A stretch of 56,369 nt of DNA from Candidatus Fredericiella danica (GTDB lineage: Bacteria > Chloroflexota > Anaerolineae > Caldilineales > Caldilineaceae): NCBI GenBank assembly GCA_016713335.1, contig JADJPH010000053.1:1-56369 (forward strand), written 5' to 3'. The notes below the pieces were generated by a model that saw only the letters and a list, made by a program, of their open reading frames with translations, searched no databases and was not told the DNA's origin. Position 1 is the first letter of the stretch. Each line of letters starts with the position of its first letter. Shown piece after piece: positions 1 through 8,941 of the stretch. The position numbers and the translations under genes were made by a program.

Positions 1-680
1 ATTGGCGGTGCGCTCGCGGCAGATGGGGCGGGCGCTTTGGCGCGCGCCCGCTGTGAAGCCAGCATGCCGCGGGTGAGGCTGCCGTGCTGCTGTTCCAGCT
101 CACGGAAGCGCGGAAATGTGGCCAACAGGCTCTGCTTGTCCGCTTCTGCATTGTAGATGCCCGACATCAGCGGTTCGGCGATCTTGTCCAGACATTCGTT
201 GCCCAGTCGCCGCCGCACAAAGTCGGCCAGGGTTTCGTCGCCATCGTCGCGGCGCGGCGGGATGAATAGATCCATCCCCATGCGCAGCTTTCCCAACGGA
301 GAGATCAGACCGGAAGTCACGAATGGTGTGAACTTGGTGGGGACGATCATCAGCACACCCTCGGGGAGGGGCGCCGGCTTGCCTTTGTTCAGCACATAGG
401 TCTGCTTGAGCCGCTCGTTGGTGCCGATGAGCGACGCACCGAGACCCACCTCTCTGGCCAGCGCCTGGCCCCAGGGTTTCTGGGTGATAAAGGAGTCAGG
501 ACCGCCCTCCACCACAAAGGTCTGGGCGGTATCATCCTGCACCTGTTCGGTGAGAATTTTGCCACCCCAGCGGCTGCCCTGCTCCAGCAATACATAAGGG
601 ATCCCCCGCTGTTGCAGATACCAGGCCGTACTGAGACCTGCGATCCCACCCCCGACGATTGCAACCGGTTGCAAAGACAT
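1..680 (-). CDS. hemY: HemY/CgoX-type (copro)protoporphyrinogen oxidase, N-terminal part
   Basis: This FAD-dependent oxidase aromatises porphyrinogens. With HemQ in the same operon the likely substrate is coproporphyrinogen III (CgoX activity), which is an inference from context. I translated the minus strand from the ATG at 680. The protein starts MSLQPVAIVGGGIAGLSTAW, a dinucleotide-binding GxGxxG motif of the amine-oxidase/HemY fold, and continues with GGPDSFITQKPWG and LIGTNERLKQTYVLNKGK, as HemY proteins do. About 226 residues are visible and the C-terminal half lies outside the window. Its ATG overlaps the hemL stop by one base (TGATG), so translation is probably coupled. Confidence 0.9.
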   Translation of the reverse strand, partial: MSLQPVAIVGGGIAGLSTAWYLQQRGIPYVLLEQGSRWGGKILTEQVQDDTAQTFVVEGGPDSFITQKPWGQALAREVGLGASLIGTNERLKQTYVLNKGKPAPLPEGVLMIVPTKFTPFVTSGLISPLGKLRMGMDLFIPPRRDDGDETLADFVRRRLGNECLDKIAEPLMSGIYNAEADKQSLLATFPRFRELEQQHGSLTRGMLASQRARAKAPAPSAASAPP

Positions 681-1975
681 CAGACACCGCCTAGCGCAGC
701 CGCAAAGGTGTCGACTGTGGTCGCAATGATTTCACCTGAATGTGCGCTGCTCACAAATCCTGCCTCAAACTGGCTTGGCGCAAAATAAACGCCGCGGTCG
801 AGCATGGCGTGGAAGAAACGCGCATAGCGCGCCGGGTCTGCGAATTGTTTGGCCGTCGCATAGTCCGTGATCTCGGCGCCGGGCTGTTGGAGGAAATAGA
901 AGCCAAACATGGTGCCGGCATGTCCGGTCTGCACCGGCACATTGGCGGCGGCGCAAGCCTGCTCGACGCCTTTTACCAGCGTGGTGGTTGCTTCGGCAAT
1001 GCCCTCAAAGACGCCAGGTGCGCATAGTGCGCGGAGCGTGGCAATGCCGGCGGTCATGGCGAGCGGATTGCCGGAGAGCGTGCCCGCCTGATACATTGGA
1101 CCGGCCGGAGCGACCATTTCCATGACTGCGCGCTTACCGGCGTACGCGCCGACGGGGAGACCGCCCCCGATCACTTTCCCCAGACAGGTGAGGTCGGGGT
1201 CAAGCCCGTAGTGCGCCTGGGCGCCGCCCAGCGCCACGCGAAAACCGGTCATGACTTCATCCAGGATGAAGAGAGCACCGTGTTGGCGGCAGAGATCTTG
1301 TAGGCCCGGCAAGAAGTCCGGTCTGGGCAGGACAAAGCCAATGTTGGCAGCGATCGGTTCCACGATGACGCCGGCAATCTCACCGGGGTGAGCGGCAAAG
1401 AGACGCCGGACCGCGCCCAGATCGTTAAAGGGTGCGATCAGCGTGTCGGCCGCGGTCGCTGCCGGTACACCGGGCGAATCGGGCAACCCCAGGGTGGCAA
1501 CCCCGCTGCCGGCCTGCACCAGGAGCATGTCGGCGTGGCCATGATAGCAGCCGCTGAACTTGATGATTTTGGAGCGACCGGTGTAGGCGCGGGCCAGACG
1601 CAATGCGCTCATGGTGGCTTCGGTGCCGCTATTGACAAAGCGCACCATTTCCACCGAGGGCACCAGATCGATCACCATCTGCGCCAATTCAGTTTCCAGC
1701 GCCGTCGGAGCCCCGAAACTGGTTCCGCGCGCCGCCTGGGTCTGGATGGCAGCCACGACTTGCGGGTGGGCGTGGCCGAGCGTGAGCGGGCCCCAGGAGA
1801 GCACATAGTCGATGTAGCGATTCCCGTCCGCATCCCAAACATAGGCGCCTTCGCCCCGCTCCATGAATCGCGGAACCCCGCCGACACTGCGGAACGCGCG
1901 CACGGGGCTGTTGACGCCGCCGGGAATGAGGGTGCGCGCCTCGGCGAAGAGCGCTTCTGATCGAGCCGTCTTCAT
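680..1975 (-). CDS. hemL: Glutamate-1-semialdehyde 2,1-aminomutase
   Basis: This PLP enzyme converts glutamate-1-semialdehyde to 5-aminolevulinate, the second step of the C5 haem pathway. The 431-residue product has the normal family length. Visible landmarks are the start TARSEALFAEARTLIPGGVNSPVRAF, FSGCYHGHADMLLVQAGSG, LDEVMTGFRVALGGAQ, and GKVIGGGLPVGAYAGK, which carries the PLP-binding lysine near residue 267. The gene overlaps hemE by four bases (ATGA) and touches hemY, which fits a tightly coupled operon. Apart from the operon context, no regulation is visible. Confidence 0.97.
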   Translation of the reverse strand: MKTARSEALFAEARTLIPGGVNSPVRAFRSVGGVPRFMERGEGAYVWDADGNRYIDYVLSWGPLTLGHAHPQVVAAIQTQAARGTSFGAPTALETELAQMVIDLVPSVEMVRFVNSGTEATMSALRLARAYTGRSKIIKFSGCYHGHADMLLVQAGSGVATLGLPDSPGVPAATAADTLIAPFNDLGAVRRLFAAHPGEIAGVIVEPIAANIGFVLPRPDFLPGLQDLCRQHGALFILDEVMTGFRVALGGAQAHYGLDPDLTCLGKVIGGGLPVGAYAGKRAVMEMVAPAGPMYQAGTLSGNPLAMTAGIATLRALCAPGVFEGIAEATTTLVKGVEQACAAANVPVQTGHAGTMFGFYFLQQPGAEITDYATAKQFADPARYARFFHAMLDRGVYFAPSQFEAGFVSSAHSGEIIATTVDTFAAALGGV

Positions 1976-3081
1976 GCGGCGCCTGCTTTCTGTGCTGCAG
2001 TATAACTGTGAACGAAATCAACGAGACGGCGTACATTGTCGACGGGCGTGTGGGGCAAAATTCCATGCCCGACGTTGAAGATATGGCCGTGCCGGCCCGC
2101 ACGCTGCGCCTCGTCCAGCACGAACTGTGTGCGCTCCTGTAGCGCCGGCCAGGGTGCAAAGAGCGACACCGGGTCCAGATTGCCCTGAATGGCGACATCC
2201 GGTCCCAATTGTGCCCAGGCCGTGTCGAGCGGGATGCGCCAGTCCACACCGATCACATCGCCGCCCGCCGCACGGAGCAGCGGCAGCATGGTTCCGGTAT
2301 CCGTGCCGAAGTGAATGATGGGCACACCGGCCTCGCCTGCAATCTCCAGTGCACGGCGGCTGTGGGGCAGCACATAGCGCCGGTAGTCTTCGGGGCTTAA
2401 CTGCCCGACCCAGGAATCGAACAACTGCAGCACCTGTGCGCCTGCCCGCGCCTGCGCCAGCAGATAGTGTCCCACGACTTCACTGAGCTTTTCCATCAGC
2501 AGCGCCCACGAAGCGGGGTCAGACATCATCAAACTTTTGACCAGTACGTGATTCCGGCTGCCGCCACCTTCCACCGCGTAGGCCGCCAGCGTGAAGGGTG
2601 CGCCGCTAAAGCCAATCAAGGGGATGTCCAGCGGATCGAGCGCCTGCCGCGTGAGCCGGATTGCATCCAGCGTGAAGCTGAGCGTCTCTTCCGGCGGGCG
2701 CACCTGCAGGGCTTCGATGCTGGCCGGGGTGCGCAGGGGGTCGTGGATTACGGGACCCTCCCCCTTGACGAACTCCAGGCTGAGTCCCATGCCCTGCAAT
2801 GGCGGCAGGATATCGGCGAAGATGATCGCAGCATCGAGGTCAAACGCCTGGATGGGCTGCAAGGTGACCAGGCAGGCGAGTTCCGGCGACTTGATGATTT
2901 CGAGAATCGTGTAGTGTTCGCGTAACGCCCGGTATTCGCTCATGTAACGTCCCGCCTGGCGCATGAGCCAGACCGGGGTGTAGTCAACGGGTTGGCGCCG
3001 GCAGGCGGCGAGGAAGCGCTGCGCTTTTGTCATCGTTGCGGCAGGCGCGGACACACTGGATGGTGAGAGATTCTGCATCAT
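1972..3081 (-). CDS. hemE: Uroporphyrinogen III decarboxylase
   Basis: This enzyme decarboxylates the four acetate side chains of uroporphyrinogen III to give coproporphyrinogen III. The 369-residue protein has the hallmark N-terminal PVWLMRQAGRYMSEYRALRE, with the substrate-binding arginines, followed by FADILPPLQGMGLSLEF, IGFSGAPFTLAAYAVEGGGS and the C-terminal GNLDPVSLFAPW and NVGHGILPHTPVDNV motifs. It begins directly next to the hemB stop codon and overlaps hemL by four bases. The family makes no cofactor demand. The first 20 residues are Ser/Ala-rich and not conserved, so the exact start could be a few codons later (MTKAQRFL). Confidence 0.97.
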   Translation of the reverse strand: MMQNLSPSSVSAPAATMTKAQRFLAACRRQPVDYTPVWLMRQAGRYMSEYRALREHYTILEIIKSPELACLVTLQPIQAFDLDAAIIFADILPPLQGMGLSLEFVKGEGPVIHDPLRTPASIEALQVRPPEETLSFTLDAIRLTRQALDPLDIPLIGFSGAPFTLAAYAVEGGGSRNHVLVKSLMMSDPASWALLMEKLSEVVGHYLLAQARAGAQVLQLFDSWVGQLSPEDYRRYVLPHSRRALEIAGEAGVPIIHFGTDTGTMLPLLRAAGGDVIGVDWRIPLDTAWAQLGPDVAIQGNLDPVSLFAPWPALQERTQFVLDEAQRAGRHGHIFNVGHGILPHTPVDNVRRLVDFVHSYTAAQKAGAA

Positions 3082-4122
3082 TTACCCTTCTGAAAGCCAG
3101 CGTGCGGCGTCACGCGCAAAATAGGTGAGGATCAGGTCGGCGCCCGCACGTTTGATCGAGGTCAGACTTTCCAGTGCACAGCGCCGGAGCTCGAGCCAGC
3201 CATTGGCGGTGGCCGCATGGAGCATGGCGTATGCGCCGCTCACATGGTAGGCGCCCAGTGGCAGCGGGTAGGTTTCCCGTATAGCGGCCAAAATGTCGAG
3301 GTAGGGCATAGCGGGTTTGACCATCAACATGTCGGCGCCTTCGGCCACGTCGAGCGCGGCCTCCTTCATGGCTTCGCGGCGATTGGCCGGGTCCATCTGA
3401 TATTGGCTGCGGTCACCGAAACTGGGGGGGCTTTCGGCCGCGTCGCGGAACGGTCCGTAGAAGCCGCTGGCGAACTTCACCGCATAACTCATGATGGCCA
3501 CGTGGTCGAAGCCGGCGCCATCCAGTGCGGTGCGGATGGCGCCGACCATGCCATCCACCATGCCGGACGGGGCGATGATATCGGCGCCGGCCTCTGCATG
3601 CACAACGGCGGCACGGCCCAGCAGGTCACGGGTGGGGTCGTTCAGCAGATATCCTTCCGGCAAATGGGCATGGAAGTGGGCGTCACCTGGCGTGTTGATA
3701 ATGCCGCAATGGCCGTGGTCGGTGTATTCGCAGAAGCACATATCGGACAGCACGATCAGTTCCGGCGCGGCATCCTTGATCGCGCGAATTGCCTGGGGGA
3801 CGATGCCGTTGGGGCTGTAGTTGTCACTGCCCACCGCGTCCTTGACCGCAGGGATGCCGAAAAGAATGACGGCAGGCACACCGAGTTGTGCAAGCTCTCT
3901 CACCTCGATGACGAGTTGATCCACCGTGAACTGAAATTGTCCCGGCATGGAGCCAATCGGAATCCGCTGTCCTTTACCATGCCGCACAAAGAGCGGCGCG
4001 ACCAGGTCGGCGGGAGTGAGGGTCGTCTCGCGCACCATCCGCCGCAGCGTGGGGTGCATGCGCAGGCGGCGCGGCCGGAGCGCTGGGTAGGTCGGTTGTG
4101 CCGCAAGTGAATTTGAGTTCAT
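3082..4122 (-). CDS. hemB: Delta-aminolevulinic acid dehydratase (porphobilinogen synthase)
   Basis: This enzyme condenses two 5-aminolevulinate molecules to porphobilinogen. I prefer the ATG at 4122, which overlaps the hemD stop in the usual ATGA way. A TTG at 4137 would add five residues. The product is then 346 residues. The sequence DMCFCEYTDHGHCGI contains the three cysteines of the zinc-binding HemB class. The Schiff-base lysine is in MVKPAMPYLDIL, and a second active-site lysine lies in MSYAVKFASGFYGPFRDA. It sits between hemD and hemE in the operon and touches hemE with no gap. Confidence 0.96.
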   Translation of the reverse strand: MNSNSLAAQPTYPALRPRRLRMHPTLRRMVRETTLTPADLVAPLFVRHGKGQRIPIGSMPGQFQFTVDQLVIEVRELAQLGVPAVILFGIPAVKDAVGSDNYSPNGIVPQAIRAIKDAAPELIVLSDMCFCEYTDHGHCGIINTPGDAHFHAHLPEGYLLNDPTRDLLGRAAVVHAEAGADIIAPSGMVDGMVGAIRTALDGAGFDHVAIMSYAVKFASGFYGPFRDAAESPPSFGDRSQYQMDPANRREAMKEAALDVAEGADMLMVKPAMPYLDILAAIRETYPLPLGAYHVSGAYAMLHAATANGWLELRRCALESLTSIKRAGADLILTYFARDAARWLSEG

Positions 4123-4928
4123 GATCGTGCTTTCCAATAGCCAGCCAGCGCCTCCACCAGGCTTTCCAGGCTGTGGGTTTGAGCAACGACGTCGACGTGG
4201 AGTCCGTTATCACGCGCACTTTGGGCGGTGATCGGACCAATGCAGGCGACGACCAGATCGTTGAGTTGGTTGGGATTTCCGCCTGCTTCGGTCAGCCGGT
4301 GGCGCAAGTTGCGCACCGTCGATCCGCTCGTGAAGGTGACCGCGTCGACCTCGCCCGCACACAACAAGCGCGGCAGATCGACGCCGCCGTGACCGATGAC
4401 GGTGCGGTACGCGCCGATGGCTGAAACCTGGTGGCCGGCGGTGCGCACGGCATCTTGGAGCACCGGGCGTGCGATGTCAGCTTGTGGCAAGAGTACCCTG
4501 GACCCGGGCTGCAGTACGGGGAGCAGTTCGTCCGCAAGTCCTTCGGCGACGCTGTCGGACGCTGTCAGGGTGACTGGCAACTGGAGGTGGTTACGAACTG
4601 CAGCAGCGGATGCTTCGCCGATGGCTGCGATTGAGAGTGAGGAGAGTTGGCCGGGTGCAATCTCAAGCTCTGCCAGCCGCTGTTCCAAGACAAGCACCGT
4701 GTTTGCGCTTGTGACCACCAACCAGTCGAAGCGACCGCCGGCGGCGTCATGCAGGGCAGCATCCAGTGGGGCGGTGTCAGGCGCCGGCTCAATGGCAATG
4801 CATGGGTAAAGCAGCGGCTTTGCACCTGCGCTCGCCAGCAGCGCGGCCAGTGCAGGCGCCTGATGCACCGCTTGCGTGACGACTACGCCTTTGCCGGCGA
4901 GGGGTGCGTTCTGGTCGGGGACCGTCAT
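4119..4928 (-). CDS. hemD: Uroporphyrinogen III synthase
   Basis: HemD closes and rearranges the linear tetrapyrrole made by HemC into uroporphyrinogen III. The 269-residue product starts MTVPDQNAPLAGKGVVVTQA at the ATG at 4928, which overlaps the hemC stop by four bases (ATGA). A longer frame upstream only runs through hemC and is ignored. Features of this weakly conserved family are DWLVVTSANTVLVLEQRL, IAAIGEASAAAV, and VDAVTFTSGSTVRNLRHRL followed by VACIGPITAQSARDNGLHVDV. The identification rests on these motifs and on its place between hemC and hemB. Confidence 0.93.
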   Translation of the reverse strand: MTVPDQNAPLAGKGVVVTQAVHQAPALAALLASAGAKPLLYPCIAIEPAPDTAPLDAALHDAAGGRFDWLVVTSANTVLVLEQRLAELEIAPGQLSSLSIAAIGEASAAAVRNHLQLPVTLTASDSVAEGLADELLPVLQPGSRVLLPQADIARPVLQDAVRTAGHQVSAIGAYRTVIGHGGVDLPRLLCAGEVDAVTFTSGSTVRNLRHRLTEAGGNPNQLNDLVVACIGPITAQSARDNGLHVDVVAQTHSLESLVEALAGYWKARS

Positions 4929-5935
4929 GCGGCGCACTCCCTGAGGATGGCATCCGCCCCTTGCGCCAGTGCATCCTGGGCGAGCCGCAGCCCCATGCGC
5001 TGTGCGTCGGTGGGACTGCCGGACAAGGTGACGTCGATCTGTCGGCTGCCATCCACCGCCGAGACGCGGCCGCGTAGATGCAGTGTGCCTTGCTCGATCC
5101 AGCCATAGGCTGCAACGGGTGCGGAACAACCGCCGCCAAGACCCAGCAGAAAGGCGCGTTCGGCCGTGACCGCGGCACGGGATGCGCCGTCATCGAGCGG
5201 CGCCAGCCGCTGGAGTAGACCGGCATCATTTCTGCATTGGACGGCGAGCGCGCCCTGGCCGGGGGCCGGGAGCATCCAGTCGAGCGGCAGTACTTCCGTG
5301 ATCGCGTTGGTCCAGCCCAGCCGATCCATGCCTGCCATCGCCAACATGGTCCCGTCATAGGGTCCCTCAGGGTCCTGTGCCTTGCGGATCCGGGTGTCGA
5401 CGTTGCCGCGGATATCGATGGTGCGCAGATGGGGGAAACGCGCCAGCAACTGCGCTGCGCGGCGCCGGCTGCTGGTGCCGATCGAGGCGCCAGGCGGCAG
5501 TTCGGCCAGGTGCGCGCCACTGCGGCTGACAAAGACATCGTTGACCGGTGCGCGCGGCAGGATGGCTCCAATGACGAGGGCCGGATTGTCATCAATGGGG
5601 AGGTCTTTCAGGCTATGGACCGCCAGGTCGATGGCGCCGCTCATAAGCGCAGCCTCCAGTTCGGCGGTGAAAAGCCCTTTCCCACCCAGCAGCGGCAGCG
5701 GTGTATCGAGAATCTTGTCGCCCTGGGTGCGCATCACGTCGATGCTTAACGCCATGCCGGGCCAGGCCAGGAGCAATTCCGCCCCCACATGATTGGTTTG
5801 CCAGCGGGCCAGCGCCGATCCACGGGTGCCGAGGCGGAGTGCATTGGGCATTGCTTGCGCCGTTGCACTGGCGCCTGGTGAAGAAGCCGCGATCTCCGGC
5901 CGGTCAAGCGGTTTTTCCGCGGTGCGCTCAGCCAC
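4925..5935 (-). CDS. hemC: Porphobilinogen deaminase (hydroxymethylbilane synthase)
   Basis: HemC polymerises four porphobilinogens on a dipyrromethane cofactor. The core begins LRLGTRGSALARWQTNHV and includes GKGLFTAELEAALMSGAIDLAVHSLKDLP. The cofactor-binding cysteine is in LGLGGGCSAPVAAYG near residue 270. A GTG at 5935 overlaps the hemA stop by eight bases and gives 336 residues with an unconserved 28-residue Ser/Ala-rich extension. The ATG at 5851 would give a more typical N-terminus, but it has no visible ribosome-binding site. I keep the coupled GTG start, with some doubt. Confidence 0.95.
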   Translation of the reverse strand: MAERTAEKPLDRPEIAASSPGASATAQAMPNALRLGTRGSALARWQTNHVGAELLLAWPGMALSIDVMRTQGDKILDTPLPLLGGKGLFTAELEAALMSGAIDLAVHSLKDLPIDDNPALVIGAILPRAPVNDVFVSRSGAHLAELPPGASIGTSSRRRAAQLLARFPHLRTIDIRGNVDTRIRKAQDPEGPYDGTMLAMAGMDRLGWTNAITEVLPLDWMLPAPGQGALAVQCRNDAGLLQRLAPLDDGASRAAVTAERAFLLGLGGGCSAPVAAYGWIEQGTLHLRGRVSAVDGSRQIDVTLSGSPTDAQRMGLRLAQDALAQGADAILRECAA

Positions 5936-7292
5936 GATGTTTTCCGTTCCGTGAAGGTGTCATTGGTTCCAAGGCAAAGAGATCCTGCACCACATTCGCA
6001 TACGTGACGCCGTTGCCGCTGGCCGCCTGGGCTTTGAGCCGGACCGTGGGTTCATGCAGGAGTTTGTTGACGATGCGATGCGCCATCTGGGCGAGTTCAT
6101 GTTCGATCCGCTCGTCCGCTGTGTCATGGCGCTCACCGGCGTTTAATTCTCCGTGGTTGGCGCCGTTGGTCAGGCGCCGGAGGGTGCGCTCCACCTCAGC
6201 GCCCGCCACGAGTTCCGCTTTGCGGCGCAACTGCACCAGGGTCGGTGCAACCTGGCGCCCGCTGCGCCAGTCGGAAAATGCATCGACTTCTTCTTCAATA
6301 ATCGACTCGACCACCGGTACTGCCGCCGCGCGTTTCGCCAGGTTGGCGTCAACTGCATCGCGGAGATGGTCGAGATCAAGGCGCTGGACGCCGATCAGGG
6401 TGTCAACGGTGTTTTCGATGTCACGCGGCATCGCAATGTCGAGGAGTAGCAGTGGACGGCCGGCGCGTTGCGCGACCGCCGCGGCAACGTCGCCGTAGCA
6501 GAGGACCGGGTGGGGTGCACTGGTCGCGCTGACCACCACGTCGGCACGCACCAGCGCAGGCACCAGACTCGGCCAGTCGAGCGCATTCCCATCCACCTGC
6601 TGTGCCAGCCGTTCGGCGCGGGCAAGTGTCCGGTTGATGCAGTTAATGTCGGTGGCGCCATGTTGTTGTAGGGCGACCGCCGCAAGTTCTGCCATCTCAC
6701 CGGCGCCAATGACCAACGCCCGGCGCTGCGTCAGACCACCCAGCCATTGCGACGCGGTATCTGCGGCCGCGTGGCTGATGGAGGTCGTGTGGCTGCCGAT
6801 TGTCGTCTCTGTGTGCGCACGCTTGCCACAATGCAGTGCCTGATTGAAAAGGTGTGACAAGAGTGGGCCACTTGCCCCCGCCAGGTGTGCTTCAGAGTGC
6901 GCATTCGCGATCTGACCCAGAATCTGTGGTTCGCCCAGAATCAAGGAGTCCAGGCCCGAGGCAACGCGAAAGAGATGCGTGACGGCCTCACGTTCGCTGT
7001 AGACATAGAGCAGCGACCGGAGCGCAGCAGGCGAAATGTGATGATTTTGAACGAGATAGGATTCAAGTGCGGCCTGACCGGCTGCGAGATCTTCGACCAC
7101 TGCCACAAATTCCATGCGGTTGCAGGTCGAAATGATTGCCAATTCGTAGAGATGCGGTGAGATGCCGTTCACAGCAACCAGATCGGATAAGGCCATCCGT
7201 AGCCCGCATCCGTTTAGCGCGAATTGCTCACGCAGGTCAACGGCAGCAGTTCGATGATTGAAACCTACAAGTAGGATGGTTGGCATCGCCAT
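5928..7292 (-). CDS. hemA: Glutamyl-tRNA reductase
   Basis: HemA reduces glutamyl-tRNA(Glu) to glutamate-1-semialdehyde with NADPH, the committed and usually regulated step of the C5 pathway. The 454-residue protein starts with LLVGFNHRTAAVDLREQFAL. The catalytic cysteine is in ISTCNRMEF, LRVASGLDSLILGEPQILGQ is the classic central motif, and LVIGAGEMAELAAVALQQ is the NADPH-binding site. The C-terminal dimerisation helix is present. A GGGGGA sequence precedes the ATG at 7292. The gene starts 10 bases after hemH, inside the operon. A tRNA-Glu gene is at 35248 in this window. Confidence 0.96.
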   Translation of the reverse strand: MAMPTILLVGFNHRTAAVDLREQFALNGCGLRMALSDLVAVNGISPHLYELAIISTCNRMEFVAVVEDLAAGQAALESYLVQNHHISPAALRSLLYVYSEREAVTHLFRVASGLDSLILGEPQILGQIANAHSEAHLAGASGPLLSHLFNQALHCGKRAHTETTIGSHTTSISHAAADTASQWLGGLTQRRALVIGAGEMAELAAVALQQHGATDINCINRTLARAERLAQQVDGNALDWPSLVPALVRADVVVSATSAPHPVLCYGDVAAAVAQRAGRPLLLLDIAMPRDIENTVDTLIGVQRLDLDHLRDAVDANLAKRAAAVPVVESIIEEEVDAFSDWRSGRQVAPTLVQLRRKAELVAGAEVERTLRRLTNGANHGELNAGERHDTADERIEHELAQMAHRIVNKLLHEPTVRLKAQAASGNGVTYANVVQDLFALEPMTPSRNGKHRG

Positions 7293-7302
7293 CTATCCCC
7301 CA

Positions 7303-8214
7303 TCATGCGTTGACCTGAACAAGCTGGGCTGCGGCGATCGCCGCCAGCGTGTCGACCAGCGCCGGGCTGTCGTTGAGCATGGGGGGACGTTCGACGCGCA
7401 CATGGTGCGCCCGGGCAATTTCTTGCACGCCAACGTCGATGTCGTAAAGCACCTCGACGTGATCCGCAATAAAGCCAATGGGTGCGATCAGCAGGTTCTG
7501 CTCGCCGCGCTCTGCCAACGATGGCACTAGCTCTTCAATCTGCGGGCCAAGCCACGGCACCCCTGTCTTGGCGGCGCTTTGGTATGAGAAAGTCCAGCGG
7601 CCAGAAGGGATATCCAGCCGTTCCGCCAGCAGCGCGGCCGTCTCGCGGAGTTGGCGATCGTAGGGTTCGCCGCGTTCGATGATGAATTCGGGCAGGCTGT
7701 GCGCCGTGAAGACCGTCAGGACTTTGGCGCCGGAAGGAAACTTGCCATACGTCGCCGATACGTTGGCTGCCACCGCGGCCAGGTATTCGGGTTGGGTGTG
7801 CCAACTCTCGACAAACAGGATTTGAATGTTGGCGCCGACTGCGGCCAATGCGTCGTCAAGCTTGCGGCGATAGGCGCCAATGCTGAGTGAACTATAGTGT
7901 GGCGCCATGCAGATCACGACGGCGCGTTCGATCCCGTCGGCGACCATCTCCTTGACCGCATCCACAATCCACGGCTGCCAGTGTCGCATCCCCACATAGA
8001 CCGGCATACCGGTTTTTGCGCTGAGCTGGCTTGCGGCGCTGCGGGTGATTTGCAGCAGCGGTGAGTAGCCACCGATGGCAGCGTAACGATGGGTGATTTC
8101 ATCGACCAGGGCCTGCGGTGTTTCGCGCCCACCGCGGATGTCGAGCAGGTAGGCGGGCACATCCTCCAACTGATCGGGGCCACCGTAGGCAAGCAGGAGA
8201 ATTCCAGTCTTCAT
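7303..8214 (-). CDS. hemH: Ferrochelatase (probably coproporphyrin III ferrochelatase)
   Basis: This enzyme inserts ferrous iron into the porphyrin ring. The 303-residue protein starts TGILLLAYGGPDQLEDVPAYL, and GRETPQALVDEITHRYAAIGG is typical of the family. The conserved histidine is in VFTAHSLPEFIIERGE, and a conserved glutamate is in DHVEVLYDIDV. It is short and has no visible C-terminal membrane segment, as expected for the CpfC type that works with coproporphyrin III. That substrate choice is inferred from the neighbouring hemQ. The ATG overlaps the end of hemQ by four bases (ATGA). Confidence 0.94.
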   Translation of the reverse strand: MKTGILLLAYGGPDQLEDVPAYLLDIRGGRETPQALVDEITHRYAAIGGYSPLLQITRSAASQLSAKTGMPVYVGMRHWQPWIVDAVKEMVADGIERAVVICMAPHYSSLSIGAYRRKLDDALAAVGANIQILFVESWHTQPEYLAAVAANVSATYGKFPSGAKVLTVFTAHSLPEFIIERGEPYDRQLRETAALLAERLDIPSGRWTFSYQSAAKTGVPWLGPQIEELVPSLAERGEQNLLIAPIGFIADHVEVLYDIDVGVQEIARAHHVRVERPPMLNDSPALVDTLAAIAAAQLVQVNA

Positions 8215-8937
8215 GCGTTCACCTCGTTGTGCTGCCAGATCGCCTTGCCGATAAAGAATGGGCCTAGGTGTTCCAGATGTAGCGAAGTTTGTTTCGTTTT
8301 GCGCATCCGCTGCACGATGGAGGAAAGCGGGTAGAGGTCCGGGCCGAGCAGACCGACGACAAAGTCATTGTCGTTCTTGTCGAGGCCGTGACAGGCCAGA
8401 CGGATATCGCTGCCATAGCCGGCGCGGCCGTAGGCATGGCCGATCCCGCCGTGTTCCATGAGGATCACGCTGCTCTTGCGCCGAAAGTTGCTCAAAGGTG
8501 CCCGAACGGCGCAAAGGGTACCAGATTGCCCACGGCCATTTGGGGTCGCAGACTTTCTGGCGCGGGCGTGATGAGCAATTTTCGAGGTCATCCTCGTTGC
8601 CAAGGGCATAGGTACGACCGAGCATGGTGTATTCAGGCTTGGGGCGGAGGTCTGCGAAGGGTGGGCGGCGCAGCAGGGTGTGGAAGTCACCAAGCAGGAA
8701 ATCCGGATTCTCGGTGAAGGTGAGCAGGGCAACACCCCAGGGATCATTGACGTCCTCGTAGAGCACGCCACCGATGCCGGAAGCTTCCAAGGCAGCGATC
8801 AGGGCGCCGCTGTCCTTGTTGTCACCAAAGGCGAGCAACTGCATAAAAAGCCTGCGGTCGAGGGAGAGGGTGCGCCCGTCGGCGGTATGGCTCTGTTCGC
8901 TGATGTTGATGCCTTCTGCGGCAAAGGGTGTCGTCAT
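8211..8937 (-). pseudogene. hemQ: HemQ/ChdC coproheme decarboxylase (chlorite dismutase family), frame broken by a 2-base deletion
   Basis: HemQ decarboxylates iron-coproporphyrin III to haem b using peroxide. The first frame runs from MTTPFAAEGINISEQ to WPWAIWYPLRRSGTFEQLSAQEQR. The family sequence then continues in another frame as ILMEHGGIGHAYGRAGYGSD, RLACHGLDKNDNDFVVGLLG and MRKTKQTSLHLEHLGPFFIG to the stop at 8211. The break lies at about 8463-8467, where the minus strand has GTGATCC but GTGAGATCC would restore a QREILMEHG-like reading. One GA unit therefore appears lost. Without it the protein would be about 242 residues, a normal length. A sequencing error is more likely than a true loss, because the flanking residues look fully conserved. 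The gene starts four bases after the radical SAM gene. Confidence 0.88.
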
Positions 8938-8941
8938 CGGG

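Noticed and set aside
3217..4110. A 297-residue plus-strand frame over hemB
   Set aside because: Antisense shadow of hemB. The Cys/His pattern only mirrors the hemB codons.
4929..5129. A longer N-terminus for HemD
   Set aside because: The extension is only another frame of hemC. The ATGA overlap at 4925-4928 is the natural start.
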